DNA of 64,000 nucleotides from Clusia tigrina (taxonomy: Eukaryota; Arthropoda; Insecta; Diptera; Clusiidae). The notes beneath the pieces are model-generated. The model did no database searches and was not told the origin of the DNA. It worked only from the letters and a program-made list of their open reading frames with translations. Numbering within the stretch: the first letter of the stretch is position 1; the number at the start of each line of letters is the position of its first letter. A program made the translations under genes and the position numbers. The stretch is taken from assembly GCA_920105625.2 (NCBI GenBank), contig OV050030.1, forward strand, positions 26,643,016 to 26,707,015, given 5' to 3'. This document shows, in pieces, positions 1-11,127 of the stretch.

Positions 1-2029
1 TGTTTTCTAGGTGATGCGGTTGTCCAACCTACCTACCTACCTAGGTCCTCATCTATTGACGAACAATGCCTTTTGGAAACTATGTCGTCACTAATCTTAG
101 GATTGTTTTATACCTAGGTGATAGAGATTTCTTCCACTGATCATGGCTAAGAAACAAACCACATAGTAGGGAGGTAGCGTTCACGTGAACCACAACTGAT
201 TTCTTTGGCTGATTTTTGTTGGCTAAGTCCAATATTCTCTTGCAACATAATGTAGCTTAACTTCTGGCTTCATCACTTCAGCCTACTTCCTCCATCATAA
301 CAGATATTTCTAATAATATGTCATAAAATATGACCCTCAGATAATACGAGTATGAAAGTCTACAATTTTATTAGAATCCAAACCGAAGGCAGGACTTCTG
401 CAACCGAATCCTGTACAAGAGCATTTTCTTAGGCAAACCAAATTGCAGCAGAGAGAGAGACGAGTATCATTACAAATGTCAAACAACAACAAGAAAATTG
501 TGCAAAAGTTTGTCAGCAATAAGAGTGCAAAGTTTGTTCTTACATTGCTATTATGCAGTAAGCAACACGAACTACAACAACAACAACAAGTAGAAGGACG
601 ATAACAACAACAGCTGTAATTGCAATGGAGAGCAAGCAAATAAGTTTTGAAATGTGGTCACAAAGGTTAACCAATTACAGACTACACTTGGCGATATTCT
701 ATAAACAAACAAGCAAACAAGCAGACAACAACAACTATTACTCTAACAGCAACAACAACCACTGTCAGCAACAACAACAACAAAAACAGAATGAATAAAG
801 TAAGTTGAGTTGGGGGGAAAAAACTTCCTGTCACTGCCTGTGACATGACTAGCAGCGAAACGCATTGCATCGCATCGCAGCGCAACGCAACGCAAAACGA
901 CGCAACACAACGCCAATAGTTCCCACTAACGAGAGCATTAAAAGTTGTTAATAACTTGCATTGGCATAAGTGCTCCCCAGAGTGAGTGCGCCTGGACCGT
1001 GGCATGGGCAAATAAAAACAGGACCGCCGCAAAGTTAAGCAGTGCTTAGCCCGTGAGCCCGAGCCAACTGGAAGTCTGGTGCTACGAGTATCTTCGTCGG
1101 CACTTCCATGCTGTAAACTAATCGCTTACATTAGGGTGGCTGCTAATTGAGCTCCGGCAGAACAAGCACTCCTAATTAGCGACAGATCTGATGTTTAAGC
1201 AATTTTCTGAAGAGCGCCCTTTGATGGAATTACACGCAGTAATTAAAAGTTTTTATTTGTGTTGAGCAGAGTAGCGCGCAGCATTCTCAAATGTTTATCC
1301 GGATAATATTTTGCAAATATTTAGTGGTGCAGTGTGTGATTCTTCTGGAATTTTATATACCGGATGCAGGCGAATGTAGTGGAAAGTGTGGTGGCAGTTT
1401 ATGCCAACCGGAATTCTTCACTATTGGAAAATTTCTTTATAATTCAAGGATGTTTTTTTTCCTTACATTTATTTTTCATTATTTCCATGATTATTTTCAG
1501 GCAAATTGCGGTTCCTCACTTTTCAATCATTTCTTTCATCTTCAATGAGTTCTTAAAGAATAAGAATCACTTCGTTAAGGAGTATGTGAGAGGCTTTCTT
1601 TCAATCCTGAAATGAAATGACATTTCAATTAATCGTATTTGTGTATTTTGTGAGGAGAGCAAAACGATGAAAGCGGTCTGGACCCATGTCTGGCCGAGAT
1701 TGATATGAGACATGACAGATGTTGTGTAGATGTTAATTCCATAGGCCTTCCAGATCCTCAACACAAATTTTAACGAAAAATACAAATTATAATTATATTT
1801 GGAATACGAGTGCAACAGTTCACACTTAGATACAAAATTCCACAAGGATTTCCACACATATACCAAGGACTATCTATCTAAAGCCTCACAGAGGAAACGT
1901 GCGGAGACGTTATATATATGTAGCTTTATATCCACATCGGCTATGAAAATATAGGCAGCTTATGAGTCCATGTTAAAGGCTTTGAAGGAAATCTGACTTT
2001 AGTTACACTACACTGAAGGCATGCAAAGA
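1..2029. other. Unique intergenic DNA with CAA- and CGCAA-rich patches
   Basis: No gene is supported. Positions 478-783 are rich in CAA triplets; their antisense reading gives a Cys-rich ORF that is only a repeat artefact. Positions 861-913 hold an irregular CGCAA/CGCAT pentamer run. A short run of CCTAC units at 28-45 resembles the 3' tails of LINEs seen elsewhere in the window, but no coding remnant adjoins it. The stretch 1030-1290 is less AT-rich and looks like unique non-coding DNA. Confidence 0.5.
478..783. repeat. CAA-rich simple sequence
   Basis: Several interrupted (CAA)n blocks at about 482-495, 567-590, 608-614, 727-735 and 749-783. Such blocks are common in fly intergenic DNA. 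No long reading frame of glutamine codons is open through the blocks, so coding use is unlikely. Confidence 0.7.
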
Positions 2030-2512
2030 GTTAAAAGAATCCTAGGAACAGTGTTAAAAGAACCCTTGGAATAATGTTAAAAGAACCCTTGGAACAGTGT
2101 TAAACGAACCCTCAGAATAATGTTAAAAAAACCCTTGGAATAGTGTTAAAAGACCTCTTGGAATGATGTTAAAAGAACCCTTGCGACAGTGTTAAAAGAA
2201 CCCTTGGAATAATGTTGAAAGAACCCTTGGAACAGGGTTAAAAGAACCCTTGGAATAATGTTAAAAGAACCCTTGGAACAGTGTTAAAAGAACTCTTGGA
2301 ATAATGTTAAAAAAACCTTTGGAACAGTGTTAAAAGAACCCTTGGAATGATGTTAAAAGAACCCTTGGAATAGTGTTAAAAGACCTCTTGGATTGATGTT
2401 AACAAAACCTTTGGAACAGTGCTAAAAGAACCCTTGGAATGATGTTAAAAGAACCCTTGGAATAGTGCTAAAAGAACCCTTGGAATGATGTTAAAAGAAC
2501 CCTTGGAACACT
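2030..2512. repeat. 23-bp minisatellite with alternating 46-bp dimer
   Basis: About 21 head-to-tail copies of a 23-bp unit with the core TTAAAAGAACCCTTGGAA. Two variants, one with ATAATG or ATGATG after GGA and one with ACAGTG or ATAGTG, alternate over much of the array, giving a partial 46-bp higher-order period. Copies differ by a few substitutions. No protein-coding meaning is seen. Confidence 0.9.
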
Positions 2513-2678
2513 GAACTAAAAGTTTTTCGTGATTTCCTCTCAAAGTCCTCTGGATATGTGGGTTAATGAAAACGTTCACAATTTGGGAATGAATAACGAG
2601 AAACCTCCTGTTGGTGATAAAAAGAGGATGATATATGGTGATGGAGGAGAATATATGTACATGAATGAATATAATACT

Positions 2679-3152
2679 TATCCACAGTTTTTCAGGATGT
2701 AAAATAGCTAGACAAACCTGGCCAGAAATAAATATCAAGCGCTCTAAGGACCTAGTGGCTCTAAATAGACAGAGCATATGTTATGTGATTAGCGTCCTAA
2801 CGGGATATTGGACTCTAGGTACATACGGGTGTAGGCTGGGAGTTGCCACTAATGACTTCTGCAGGAGTTGCATGGACGAGGAGGCTGAAGAGTCCATTGC
2901 ACACCTGTTGTTCACATGTCCAGCGCTGTCCAGAAGGAGACGCACTTTCCTAGGCGACTACTTTCTGGACTCTTTGGGAGATATCTAAAAAAAAAGATTA
3001 GCTCCATCAACTGCCTCATTAAAAGCTCCAAATCGCTGCACCTTTGAAAGGGATGGGACCTGATGTCTCATGCCTTATCACATAAGGTCAATGTTGGCCT
3101 AAGTGCGCCTTTCGAGCGGTCGTCTTACCTACCTACCTGCCTATCCACAGTT
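2679..3152 (+). mobile_element. 5'-truncated non-LTR retrotransposon 3' end with 11-bp TSD
   Basis: A 452-bp insertion (2690-3141) is bounded by the direct repeat TATCCACAGTT at 2679-2689 and 3142-3152. It encodes the C-terminal end of a LINE ORF2 (about 2695-2988): a TWPE segment, a VLTGYWTLG segment and a zinc-knuckle-like CRSC...H...C cluster followed by CPALSRRRR. This tail follows the RNase H domain in several dipteran LINEs. The frame stops at 2988; a 3' UTR follows, ending in TACCTACCTACCTGCC directly against the TSD. It belongs to the same family as the minus-strand copy near 15 kb. The coding part lacks RT and endonuclease, so it is dead. Confidence 0.85.
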
Positions 3153-4963
3153 CCTGCCTAGAAGAACTGCAATAATGGGCGATCACATTTTGATTTTGAT
3201 TACTAATGGAAATGTTCTTATGTTGGATTTACTTACTTGTAACTAACCTTAAGATTCTTCTAAGAAAATTGTTTAATTGCTGTTTTCAGGTTCAATATTT
3301 GTTAAATCCTGAGTCTGTTGATGGTAGGACATTCACTTACTCATATACTTGTATAAGTATTCGCGCCCCATTCTCAATTTCACACAGTGGGCAGATGTCA
3401 AGGTTGGCTAATCACACAGTGGGCAGTTATCATTTTTGGCTAAACTGTACTTAATGAGGAGCTACGTGAAGATCCTTCTTTGGTAGATTTTGGCATCTGG
3501 CTATCGCTGAATTAGGAAATCCCTTCATCTGTCTGTGAATTGTTTACAATTTTTCTCTCTACTAAGTGTATGTTGATGCTCCTTATTTCCCTTCATCTGT
3601 CTGTGAATTGTTTACAATTTTTCTCTATACCAAGTGAATGTTGATGCCTCTTATTTTCTCCATACGTCTGTCTTACATATCTAAGTCAACCCTCCGAAAG
3701 GCTAAGAATTAAGAAAGAAACTACATATTCCCCTTTCTATATAAGCAGTCAGTTCTTTTGTGAGATTCATACCACTAATGCCCAGGGCCTTACATTATTA
3801 CTAAGGTCTAATTCAGTCTATGATCGCATAGAGACCAAATTGTTACTATCGACCACTTTGGGAATCAATCAATGAAAGGAAACTATAGTATAAAGTACTT
3901 ATAGCAAAGCTAGTAATTAGATTCTATACTTACAGACTCAAAGATTTAATGAAGAAATCGGTACAATAGTTATATTCAGTCTACCCTTTGGAGCACGCTC
4001 CATTTTCATATTAGAATCATAACAGGAGAAATATAGTAGAAACCTGATATGAAATTCTTCCTTCCACTTCAAGTGGTTTCATGAAGTGCTGGGCCATCAC
4101 TAATGCAGTCAAAGTAGAACAGATTTTGTTCCATATTTTAAGTACATCGCAACATCCACGCTCAGTCGTCCTTCGTGCAATTCACATAAGAGCACTGAAT
4201 TTGCTGATTTGGAAATGGCCTTTCCAGCATTTAGTTATAATTCTTTATATGACCTCAAAAAAAAAACCTTAAAAGACAAGATCAAAACAGTGCTCTAAAC
4301 ATAGCTTACCATTAGATTAATTACGTTTTCAATTACCCCGAAATGAGCTGCCAAAGCAAGAGAAAAAAGTAAATCAAAGGCAACCTAAATTTAGTTCCTT
4401 TGACTGCTTTATGTGGTTCTTGGTGGAAAAGGCCTAAAAGCGAATGCAGTTAAAGCAGGCAGTGAACATTTTTATTATTAGCAAGTTGGGTCGGAAAAAG
4501 ACGAGAATTTTGATATTTATATGTATGTAATATTCAGTCTAACTTTTGGAATATATTTGGAGCAAGTTCAGTACGAGAAAGTCCTTGAAATTTTTCTTAA
4601 AGGAGTTCCAGAGATTGATATCAATGACAATATGATTTGTGACTCTTTGAAAATTCTTGAAATAACACAGGTAAAGGAATAACACAGATTGATGTTTATG
4701 ATGGTAGAATTTGTTTATAAATAGCATTGCACAAATATAAAAGAAGATATTACAATAACTTACGAACAAAGTTCAAAGGGTTCTTGATTGGTGGTATCAA
4801 AGGTGATGAGACTTTTCGCTTTAGAGGTCAAATAATAGGTGTTTCATAACACCGAAATCATAGCATTGTGACACTTTATTTCGTGTATCTCTCCCTATGT
4901 TCGTAATCAAGGTCCTATAATGCATCATTGGAATGCAATATAATTATTTCCTAGAGATTTATG
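3153..4963. other. Intergenic DNA containing a 68-bp tandem duplication
   Basis: No gene or element recognised. A 68-bp block at 3521-3588 is repeated immediately at 3589-3656 with a few changes. The short ORFs here (for example 3206-3454 and 4081-4272) show no domain-like features. Confidence 0.5.
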
Positions 4964-5153
4964 GTATAACTCTCGCAAACCCAATTTATTGGACGTAGTT
5001 GGATATTTTCGCCTAGGTTATAGGGCATAGGGTTCTCTAGAACGTCTTCACACCAGATGACTTAAGTAGATTTAATAGAGAACAATAGAATAGAATAGAA
5101 TAGAAGTATCCAACTAAGTCCATTGAAATAAATTGGGTTTGCGAGGGTTATAC
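4964..5153. mobile_element. Palindromic MITE-like element with ~48-bp inverted repeats
   Basis: The left arm 4964-5009 begins GTATAACTCTCGCAAACCC. The right arm 5105-5153 is its near-perfect reverse complement, ending GGGTTTGCGAGGGTTATAC. The arms enclose about 95 bp that includes an (AATAG)n run at 5085-5104. Size, terminal inverted repeats and lack of coding capacity fit a foldback or MITE. No clear TSD was found, so the superfamily is not assigned. Confidence 0.7.
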
Positions 5154-5455
5154 GTTAGATATATACGGATATACTACCAATTCATACAATTACTGTTCGT
5201 CTTAGTAAGATAATTCAGTACTTTTCACGTTTATGTATGAGTAGTTGTAATATAACGCCCATATTATCCTTGAAGATTTCCAGTCTCAACATGTGCTCAT
5301 CTTTTACAAATATGTGTACGACAATAGTCGGCTTGAAAGTGGAACTGTCACCATCCATCTATCACTCTACTATCCTCCTATTTTCCTCCAATTATACCCT
5401 ACTATTTCTCTACTATTACCCTACTATCCTGTTGCTAACACATTACCATCAATAT

Positions 5456-5624
5456 GCTATTGGCAGAGAACACAAAGAAGGGAAAGTCTTTTTCGCTGCC
5501 AGCGTCCGAAGCGAACACACCACGATTTTGAGTGGAATCACCACGATTCTGAGTGGATTCACCACAATTTTTAGTGGATTCGTGTACAATGTCTGTCTGA
5601 TTTATTTCGCTGCTTTGCTATTGG
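5456..5624 (-). mobile_element. hAT-like MITE, copy A (one end missing) with 8-bp TSD
   Basis: The body 5464-5616 lies between perfect copies of GCTATTGG (5456-5463 and 5617-5624). The left end starts CAGAGAACACAAAGAAGGG, matching the terminal repeat of the copies at 11.3 and 18.1 kb in reverse orientation. Three 21-bp internal repeats with core CCACGATTYTGAGTGG lie at 5519-5539, 5540-5560 and 5561-5581. Compared with the full copies, about 45 bp including the other terminal repeat is missing, yet the TSD abuts the shortened end. Confidence 0.75.
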
Positions 5625-5859
5625 GATACCAATATCCTCTATAGGAAGTGGTGAAAATATTAAACTCACGCTTTGCACGAATTTAAAAATTGTGTGTTCA
5701 AGTCTTCCCAACATATACTTTTGGACATCCGTCTCTATGTTAGTTCTACAATCCCGATTCCCGACGTTTCGAACCAAATTTTAAACTTAAGATTTCGATG
5801 GTATATTAGGTAAAGTTTTTTTTTTTAATTTTGCCATATTTAGAAAGATAGAAGTGGGG

Positions 5860-6640
5860 TGGGTAGGGTGGAGAACCGCCGAAGAAGGAGGTCTTCACCC
5901 ACTCAGGCATTGATGGCCATTGTACTATAAGCCTGCAAATATGATTGGGGGTAAGGCGGAGATAGATGAATTGGATTGGATGGATTGTGAAAAGGAAGTT
6001 AAATCTTTCCTAACTTCTTTGACCCTTTTATGACTCTCAGAAGTCTGTCCAGGGATAAGGAATGCACATTGTCCATTTCCAAAACATCTGATGGTAATAA
6101 GCACCTCCGTATTCTGGTAAAGGCAAGACAAGCACACTGAGAATGATCCGTCCTGTTCTTTCCCCAGACTGGAGACGCAGCTCGGACTTTCGACAATGCC
6201 TATGGTCGCCATATGCCGACCCCATGGAATATACCCCGTGATTAGCCCAACCAATGAGCGAAGATCTTTTCTTCGTAATGTTAGCAGGAAATCTGCAAAA
6301 CTCTTCTTTGGGCTCTATTGGCAGTATTTGGTTGTTTTGCAGGCAATTAAACTGCACCATAGGTCCTTGTGAACACTATTCACAGGGCTATTGATCCAAT
6401 CAATAGCTTAATTCATACCGATAGATGCCTCTGTTCCCATTGGAGTACCCACAGATCCACATTTTTCACATCAGGTACTTTGTTCCCCCGCATTCCATAA
6501 GGTTCAAGTAAATTCCACCTTGATATGGAATTAAGTCTTGACTTACATTCTTGCACAATTTTTAAGTGGTTGCCGCGCTTTCTAGGGCCTTTAGTGCAGC
6601 CTGACTGCCAATATAGGTCATACCCCCAAATAAATCACTT
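5860..6640 (-). pseudogene. LINE ORF2 RNase H and C-terminal zinc region, degenerate
   Basis: Read on the minus strand, about 6600-6500 encodes a piece resembling the GSQAALKALE segment of LINE RNase H domains. The stretch 6260-6000 resembles the C-terminal part (a LITGYIPWGRHMATIGI segment, then pieces of a CLAF.RIR motif), spread over several frames. The closest relative in the window is the fragment at 30.4-31.6 kb, which shares both the RNase H and C-terminal segments. The 3' UTR portion 5868-5937 recurs in inverted orientation at about 13,776-13,855. Multiple frameshifts make this a dead remnant. The exact ends are uncertain. Confidence 0.6.
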
Positions 6641-6960
6641 AAAGCATAGAGTAAAGAAATAGGAGTCACATTCTCGAACAACAAACTTTTTGTATGATGG
6701 CGCTGCTAATAGCGCCAATTACTCCATAGCTCTCATGTTCATATCGCAGCGCCACTCTGGTTACTACCTCCGACCGATGTCTTCCTTGGCGGAAAATGAG
6801 TGACATTTCAGATTGTGACTCTTCTTTCTTTACTCTATGTTTAAAGCCAAATAATGGGAATTGCGACTTTTCCATAAAACGATCGGTACGATTGTCCTCA
6901 TATTTCACATATTGAGTAATCAGTAAGTCTACAACAAAACTACAACCTTCCTTTTTGTTC

Positions 6961-7440
6961 TAAGTAGGTAGGTAGGTTAAAGGGCTGTCCTAAGACTCAG
7001 TTAGGCCTGTTCAAGGCCCATTGTGGCCACTAGAGCTTTTCTCCCCTACACCTCCGGATTCTCCTTGAACCATCCTGTGGATTTTATAAAAGTAGCCACT
7101 TTCGTTAGCTTCATCCGGGATATCTCCTCAATACTTTCAAGAAATGTGAATCAAAGAGTGGGGAACCTTTTTCTGTATAGAGCAATGCACTCACGCAGGA
7201 GGTGCTCTATTGTTTCCTCTTCCTCAACATCTTGACAGCTCCTACAAAAGTCATAATGGGGTAACCCCAGTCTACTTTCATGTCTACCAATCAAACAGTG
7301 AACCGTCAGTTCCCCTATTGCTAATTTAATACCCTGCCTATTAAATTTCAACAGCAGTTTTGAACGGCCTCGATTCCATTTCGGCCAAGTTTGTCGACTT
7401 GTTAGACAACAGCCATAAATTCTGAAAATCTGACTGAAAC
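6961..7440 (-). pseudogene. LINE 3' end, ORF2 C-terminus with CRSC zinc motif
   Basis: The minus-strand ORF at 7351-7151 contains GELTVHCLIGRHESRLGLP, then CRSCQDVEEEETIEHLLREC, the zinc-binding tail found after RNase H in several dipteran LINE families. Upstream, at about 7400-7350, another frame gives SRQTWPKWNRGRSK, which joins to the ORF. The element ends on the plus-strand left side in a TAGG-type repeat at 6964-6977 (TACC type in element orientation), as do other LINE ends here. It is severely 5' truncated. No TSD was identified. Confidence 0.75.
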
Positions 7441-7455
7441 GAGAAAAGTGACTGC

Positions 7456-7577
7456 TGAGGTCTTCACAATTGCATATATGTGAGGTGCTGCAGTCCAGAC
7501 AATAGTTATATGCGTAGCTTTATTGAAGAGTCTCGCTACATTTCGGACAGTCAGCACAGAAATATTTGCACAATTAT
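7456..7577. repeat. Local direct repeat, copy 1 (~120 bp)
   Basis: This block, including the shared segment CAGTCCAGACAATRGTTATA, recurs with small indels at 7729-7848. No coding or transposon signature is evident; a local segmental duplication about 270 bp apart is the simplest reading. Confidence 0.75.
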
Positions 7578-7728
7578 CTCCTCCTGTGATTCATAGAGTA
7601 GAATTTGGTGAAATAATATTATATAGGTCTCTAGTGAATATCGGTGGATTGCTGAGTTTTGGTATGCACCAACTGTACCAATTTTACGTATATCATAAAT
7701 AGAAGAGAGCTGTGGTAATCTGAAATGA

Positions 7729-7848
7729 GGTCTCCAAAGTTGCATATACGAGTATGTGAGGTCCTGCAGTCCAGACAATGGTTATAAGCTTGATTGAACA
7801 GTCTCGCTACTTTTCGGACAGTCAGCGCAGAGATATTTGCACAATTAT
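7729..7848. repeat. Local direct repeat, copy 2 (~120 bp)
   Basis: Second copy of the block at 7456-7577, about 85-90% similar by eye, sharing TCTCGCTAC.TTTCGGACAG and ATATTTGCACAATTAT. Confidence 0.75.
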
Positions 7849-9149
7849 ATGATATACTGAAACATATGTAATAAAGTGCAGTTACTATTTCATACTCTTA
7901 CACTCAAAAAATAATGTTCGTATACGTTTACGCAACACAAACTCATTCGTTTATTGAGGACTGATAATTTGATTTGACTCCTACCTGACTTGACCCCCTT
8001 TGGAAGGGGGATTATAATGGAATTAATCCTTCAACCATTAGGTTCAGTTGGGTGGACTTCTTGATTTGTTCAATTAGAGGTAATGTTGAAATCAGCTGAG
8101 AACTTAATGTCACTCTTGGACTACTAAGTAATTATCACACTCTTCCATGGCACTCGTTTTTCTGAGTGTAAAGAGTTCTCCAAAATTTCAATTAATTACA
8201 CACACACACACACACACACACTACGTACACAGCGGTAATGTTTGAATGGCAAATACGAGTATGAAAATGAAAAATCTCCATTCCAGCATTGACCACACAT
8301 TTTCCACGGACGGAAGGATGCGTTGTCAATTCTCACATGCCGTTTCTTTCAATTCCTGTTTGCCTTTCTTTGTTTGTTGTCGTGCTCAGCGTGAGGGTTT
8401 CGTTGATGGGCACATCCCACGATTAGCATTAGAGACAAAGCACTCCAGTTAATGTAGTTTGTGCTGCGCTGAAAGCTTAAGTCCACTTTTGATGTATGAG
8501 ATGCTGATAATGATGCTGGTAATGATACTGATAACGTTGCTGAGGATGCTGATGATGACGACGATGATGGCGGCGATAGCGCGCAGGAAGGACGCTGGCG
8601 ATAATGGCGATGGCGCTGATATTGCTGCTGGAAGGCTGCTGCTGCTGTGTGCTAAGGGCACTTGTTCGCAATCGTTGGACGGTGCGTGTGTTTGATGTGC
8701 TGACAGAGCAGAGCGTTGAAGATAAATGTCAAGTGGCTTCGTGAATGATAGCCTCAGAGGCGGTTGAAATCTGATTAGAATTTATATTTGAAGTGCCCAT
8801 AGTGCAGCAAGTGCAGAGGGGTGACTGAAGGATAATGTGATTAAAGCAATTTTTAAGGATGCTACAATGTCGTTGGGGGTAAATTAATTTAAAATGACTA
8901 TGGAATATTTGTCAGTGATGGATGCGGAGGAATGGGTTGCACCTAAGGGAGTAATTAAATCCAGATTTATTGGTTTTTTCCAAGTAATTCATTTATTTTA
9001 ACTAAATCTGTAAAATTGTGTAATGAAATTAAATTTTGCAGTGGTCCTGTTTACCAGAGATCTTCAAGAGGAGGGAATTTCATTTTGTTTGCAAATCGAC
9101 TGCTGAAAATTGTATAAGAATATATGATTTATGTAGGAAGGGAGAGAAT
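7849..9149. other. Intergenic DNA with a CA microsatellite and trinucleotide-rich patch
   Basis: A (CA)n run lies at about 8199-8221. Positions 8500-8650 are rich in GATGATG/GCTGCTG-type triplets, which open spurious ORFs on both strands. No supported gene. Confidence 0.5.
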
Positions 9150-9632
9150 GGGAATGGTTGACATAGGGAGGGAGGGGAAGTGGGAGAGAAAAATAGACAG
9201 AAAAATGGAGAGGAAAAGAGTGAGCGGTAGAGAATGAGAGAGGTGGGTGGAGGATGGTGAGAAAAAGGATGAATGGTTGAGAATGAGAGGAGGGAGTGGG
9301 ATGGTAAGAAAAAGGATGAGTGGCAGTGAGAGACGGAGGGCGAGATATGGAGCGAAAGATGAGCAGAGATATGCGATGAAACAGAGAGAGAGAAATGGAT
9401 TAGAAGGATAGTGCGCAGAGAGTCAGAAAGAGTCTAAGTGATTGCGGAATTTAAAGAGAGCTAGGTTGGTAGAGAGTGTGAGTGTAAAAGAGATATTGAG
9501 AGAGAGTGTGTTGGAGTCAGTTTTAAAGAAGTAATGAGAGAGAGTGGGAGAAATTAACAGAGACCAAGAGCGGGTTAAAGGGGGCGAGAGTGGTAGAGAG
9601 TATATTGGAGTGTAGTAGCGATATAGCTAGAC

Positions 9633-9663
<31 letters not shown>

Positions 9664-9680
9664 CAGAGAGTCAATGTGAG
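9150..9680. repeat. GA-rich low-complexity tract
   Basis: Purine-biased DNA on the plus strand, dominated by GAGA and GGGA motifs, ending in an (AG)n run near 9645-9670. Similar tracts recur at 10,350-10,500, 11,165-11,285 and 18,430-18,556. This could bind GAGA-type factors, but density alone does not show function. Confidence 0.75.
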
Positions 9681-9696
9681 AATTATCCATTTTTCT

Positions 9697-10350
9697 CTAT
9701 GGGGCCCCAATATGGGCTGAAAATGCGGATGTGAAGGCTTATGTCCGCACCAATGAGGCAGCATACAGAAGAAGTGTACTGCGAGTAATCTGCGCATACC
9801 GCACCGTATCCTGAGATGCCACCTTGGTGACTGCCGTCATGACTCCCGTGAACCTGCTAACGAAAGAAGCGATGCGCCTCTACCACGGTAAAGGGACACA
9901 CGCGACAAGTATAGAAGAGCTCTGGGCAATTGGAGGACCCTTCAAAAGTGGCAAGCCCAGTGGGACACATCTACAAATGGCCGCTGGACAAGAAGGCTGA
10001 TCCCCAATATTCAGCAATGGGTAAGTAGGTCATATGGTGAGGTGAATTACCACGTCACACAATTGCTGACAGGCCATGGAGGTTTTCGGGCATACCTGCA
10101 CAGATTCCACTTGGAAGAATCCCCCTACTGTGCAAACTGTGGAGCTACAGAGATAGAAGATGCCAAACACGTCCACGTAATGAAAGTGCGAGAGAGGCAA
10201 TAGAAGGAGAGTGTGGAGAGCATACATAGTGCAGCATATGCTCGAGAGCCCGGAGATATGGACTGCGGTGTGTGACACTACCGCCGCCATTGTGAAAGAC
10301 CTCAGCCACCTGGAGTGGCGGCGACGCGCAATGGGAAATAGCTTCCATAC
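9697..10350 (+). pseudogene. R1-type LINE ORF2 C-terminal fragment, copy 1
   Basis: The plus-strand translation includes YRRSVLRVICAYRTVS followed by LLTKEAMRLYHGKG, then a segment equivalent to the MLTGHGCF part of R1-clade ORF2, then a zinc-like CANCGATEIEDAKHV at about 10,128-10,175. The fragment has a TGA near 9812 and several stops and frameshifts after 10,000. In R1-clade elements this region follows the RT domain. A second, better preserved fragment of the same type starts 150 bp downstream. It is a remnant with no RT or endonuclease. Confidence 0.75.
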
Positions 10351-10496
10351 TACCAGAGAGAGATCGTGAGAGATAATCTGCGAGAAAGAGTAATAGATAG
10401 AGATAGAAAAGCACTGTGAAATTATGAGAGAGGGAGAGAGTGTAAGGGAAGGGAGACAATGAGAGAGGGTGACAGAGATTGTGAAAGAGAGAGAGA

Positions 10497-11127
10497 CCGC
10501 ACAGTCTCGGATGATGCCATTTGTGTCATTGCAAGGCAGGTGTCCATCGATCTGTTCATTCGCGGACTGGAGCGGCTTTATAATGATGTCGGGCATAGGC
10601 CGTCAAGTGCGGCAAAAAAGGAAGAAAGGCTGCGCACAATTGCGGAACAACGATGGGAGAAATCCGAAAAAGGTCGCTGGACGTTCAAACTCATCCCAAT
10701 TATTGCGATGTGGATGGACCGAAGACACGGATAGGTTTACTATCATCTTACGAAGATGCTCACTGGACATGGGTGCTTCAAGGACAGGTTCCATCGTGAA
10801 GACAACCCTTATTGCCCAATATGCCCAGAAGAACTGGAAAACGCGCTGCATGTGTTACTGCACTGCCCGCGATTCATCAATAAACGAATGGAGCTAGAAA
10901 GAGCATTCGGCGAAACTCTGACGGAGTACAATGTGGTCCCACAAATGTGCGAGGATGAAGAGAAATGGAATACCAAATGTGCTGTAGTGGCGAGTATTAT
11001 GAACACATTGCAATACAGGGAATACGCGCGTAGAACGGAACGCGCCAATAGAACTCCAGAAGGAGTTCGCGACGCCCAAATGAGCTTGAGTTCGTATTAT
11101 GACAGAATGACCAATACTGACCATTGA
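10497..11127 (+). pseudogene. R1-type LINE ORF2 C-terminal fragment, copy 2
   Basis: One continuous frame runs from the GA-rich tract through TVSDDAICVIARQVSIDLF (from about 10,501) to the stop at 11,125-11,127, broken by one in-frame TAG at 10,732-10,734. After that stop come MLTGHGCFKDRFHRED and a zinc cluster CPICPEELENALHVLLHC (about 10,816-10,870), typical of the R1-clade C-terminus. It overlaps in content with copy 1, so the two are separate insertions or a duplication, not one element. The RT domain is absent. The 3' flank at 11,128-11,190 is short and without poly(A). Confidence 0.8.

Noticed and set aside
478..783. Cys-rich ORF (337-639 minus) as a small secreted peptide
   Set aside because: Its cysteines come from the antisense of CAA-rich repeats; there is no regular cysteine spacing or signal peptide.
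861..913. Regulatory array of CGCAA pentamers
   Set aside because: Irregular simple sequence; no known factor motif with fixed spacing was recognised.
10030..10596. 188-residue minus-strand ORF
   Set aside because: It is the antisense shadow of the R1-type fragments and the GA-rich tract.
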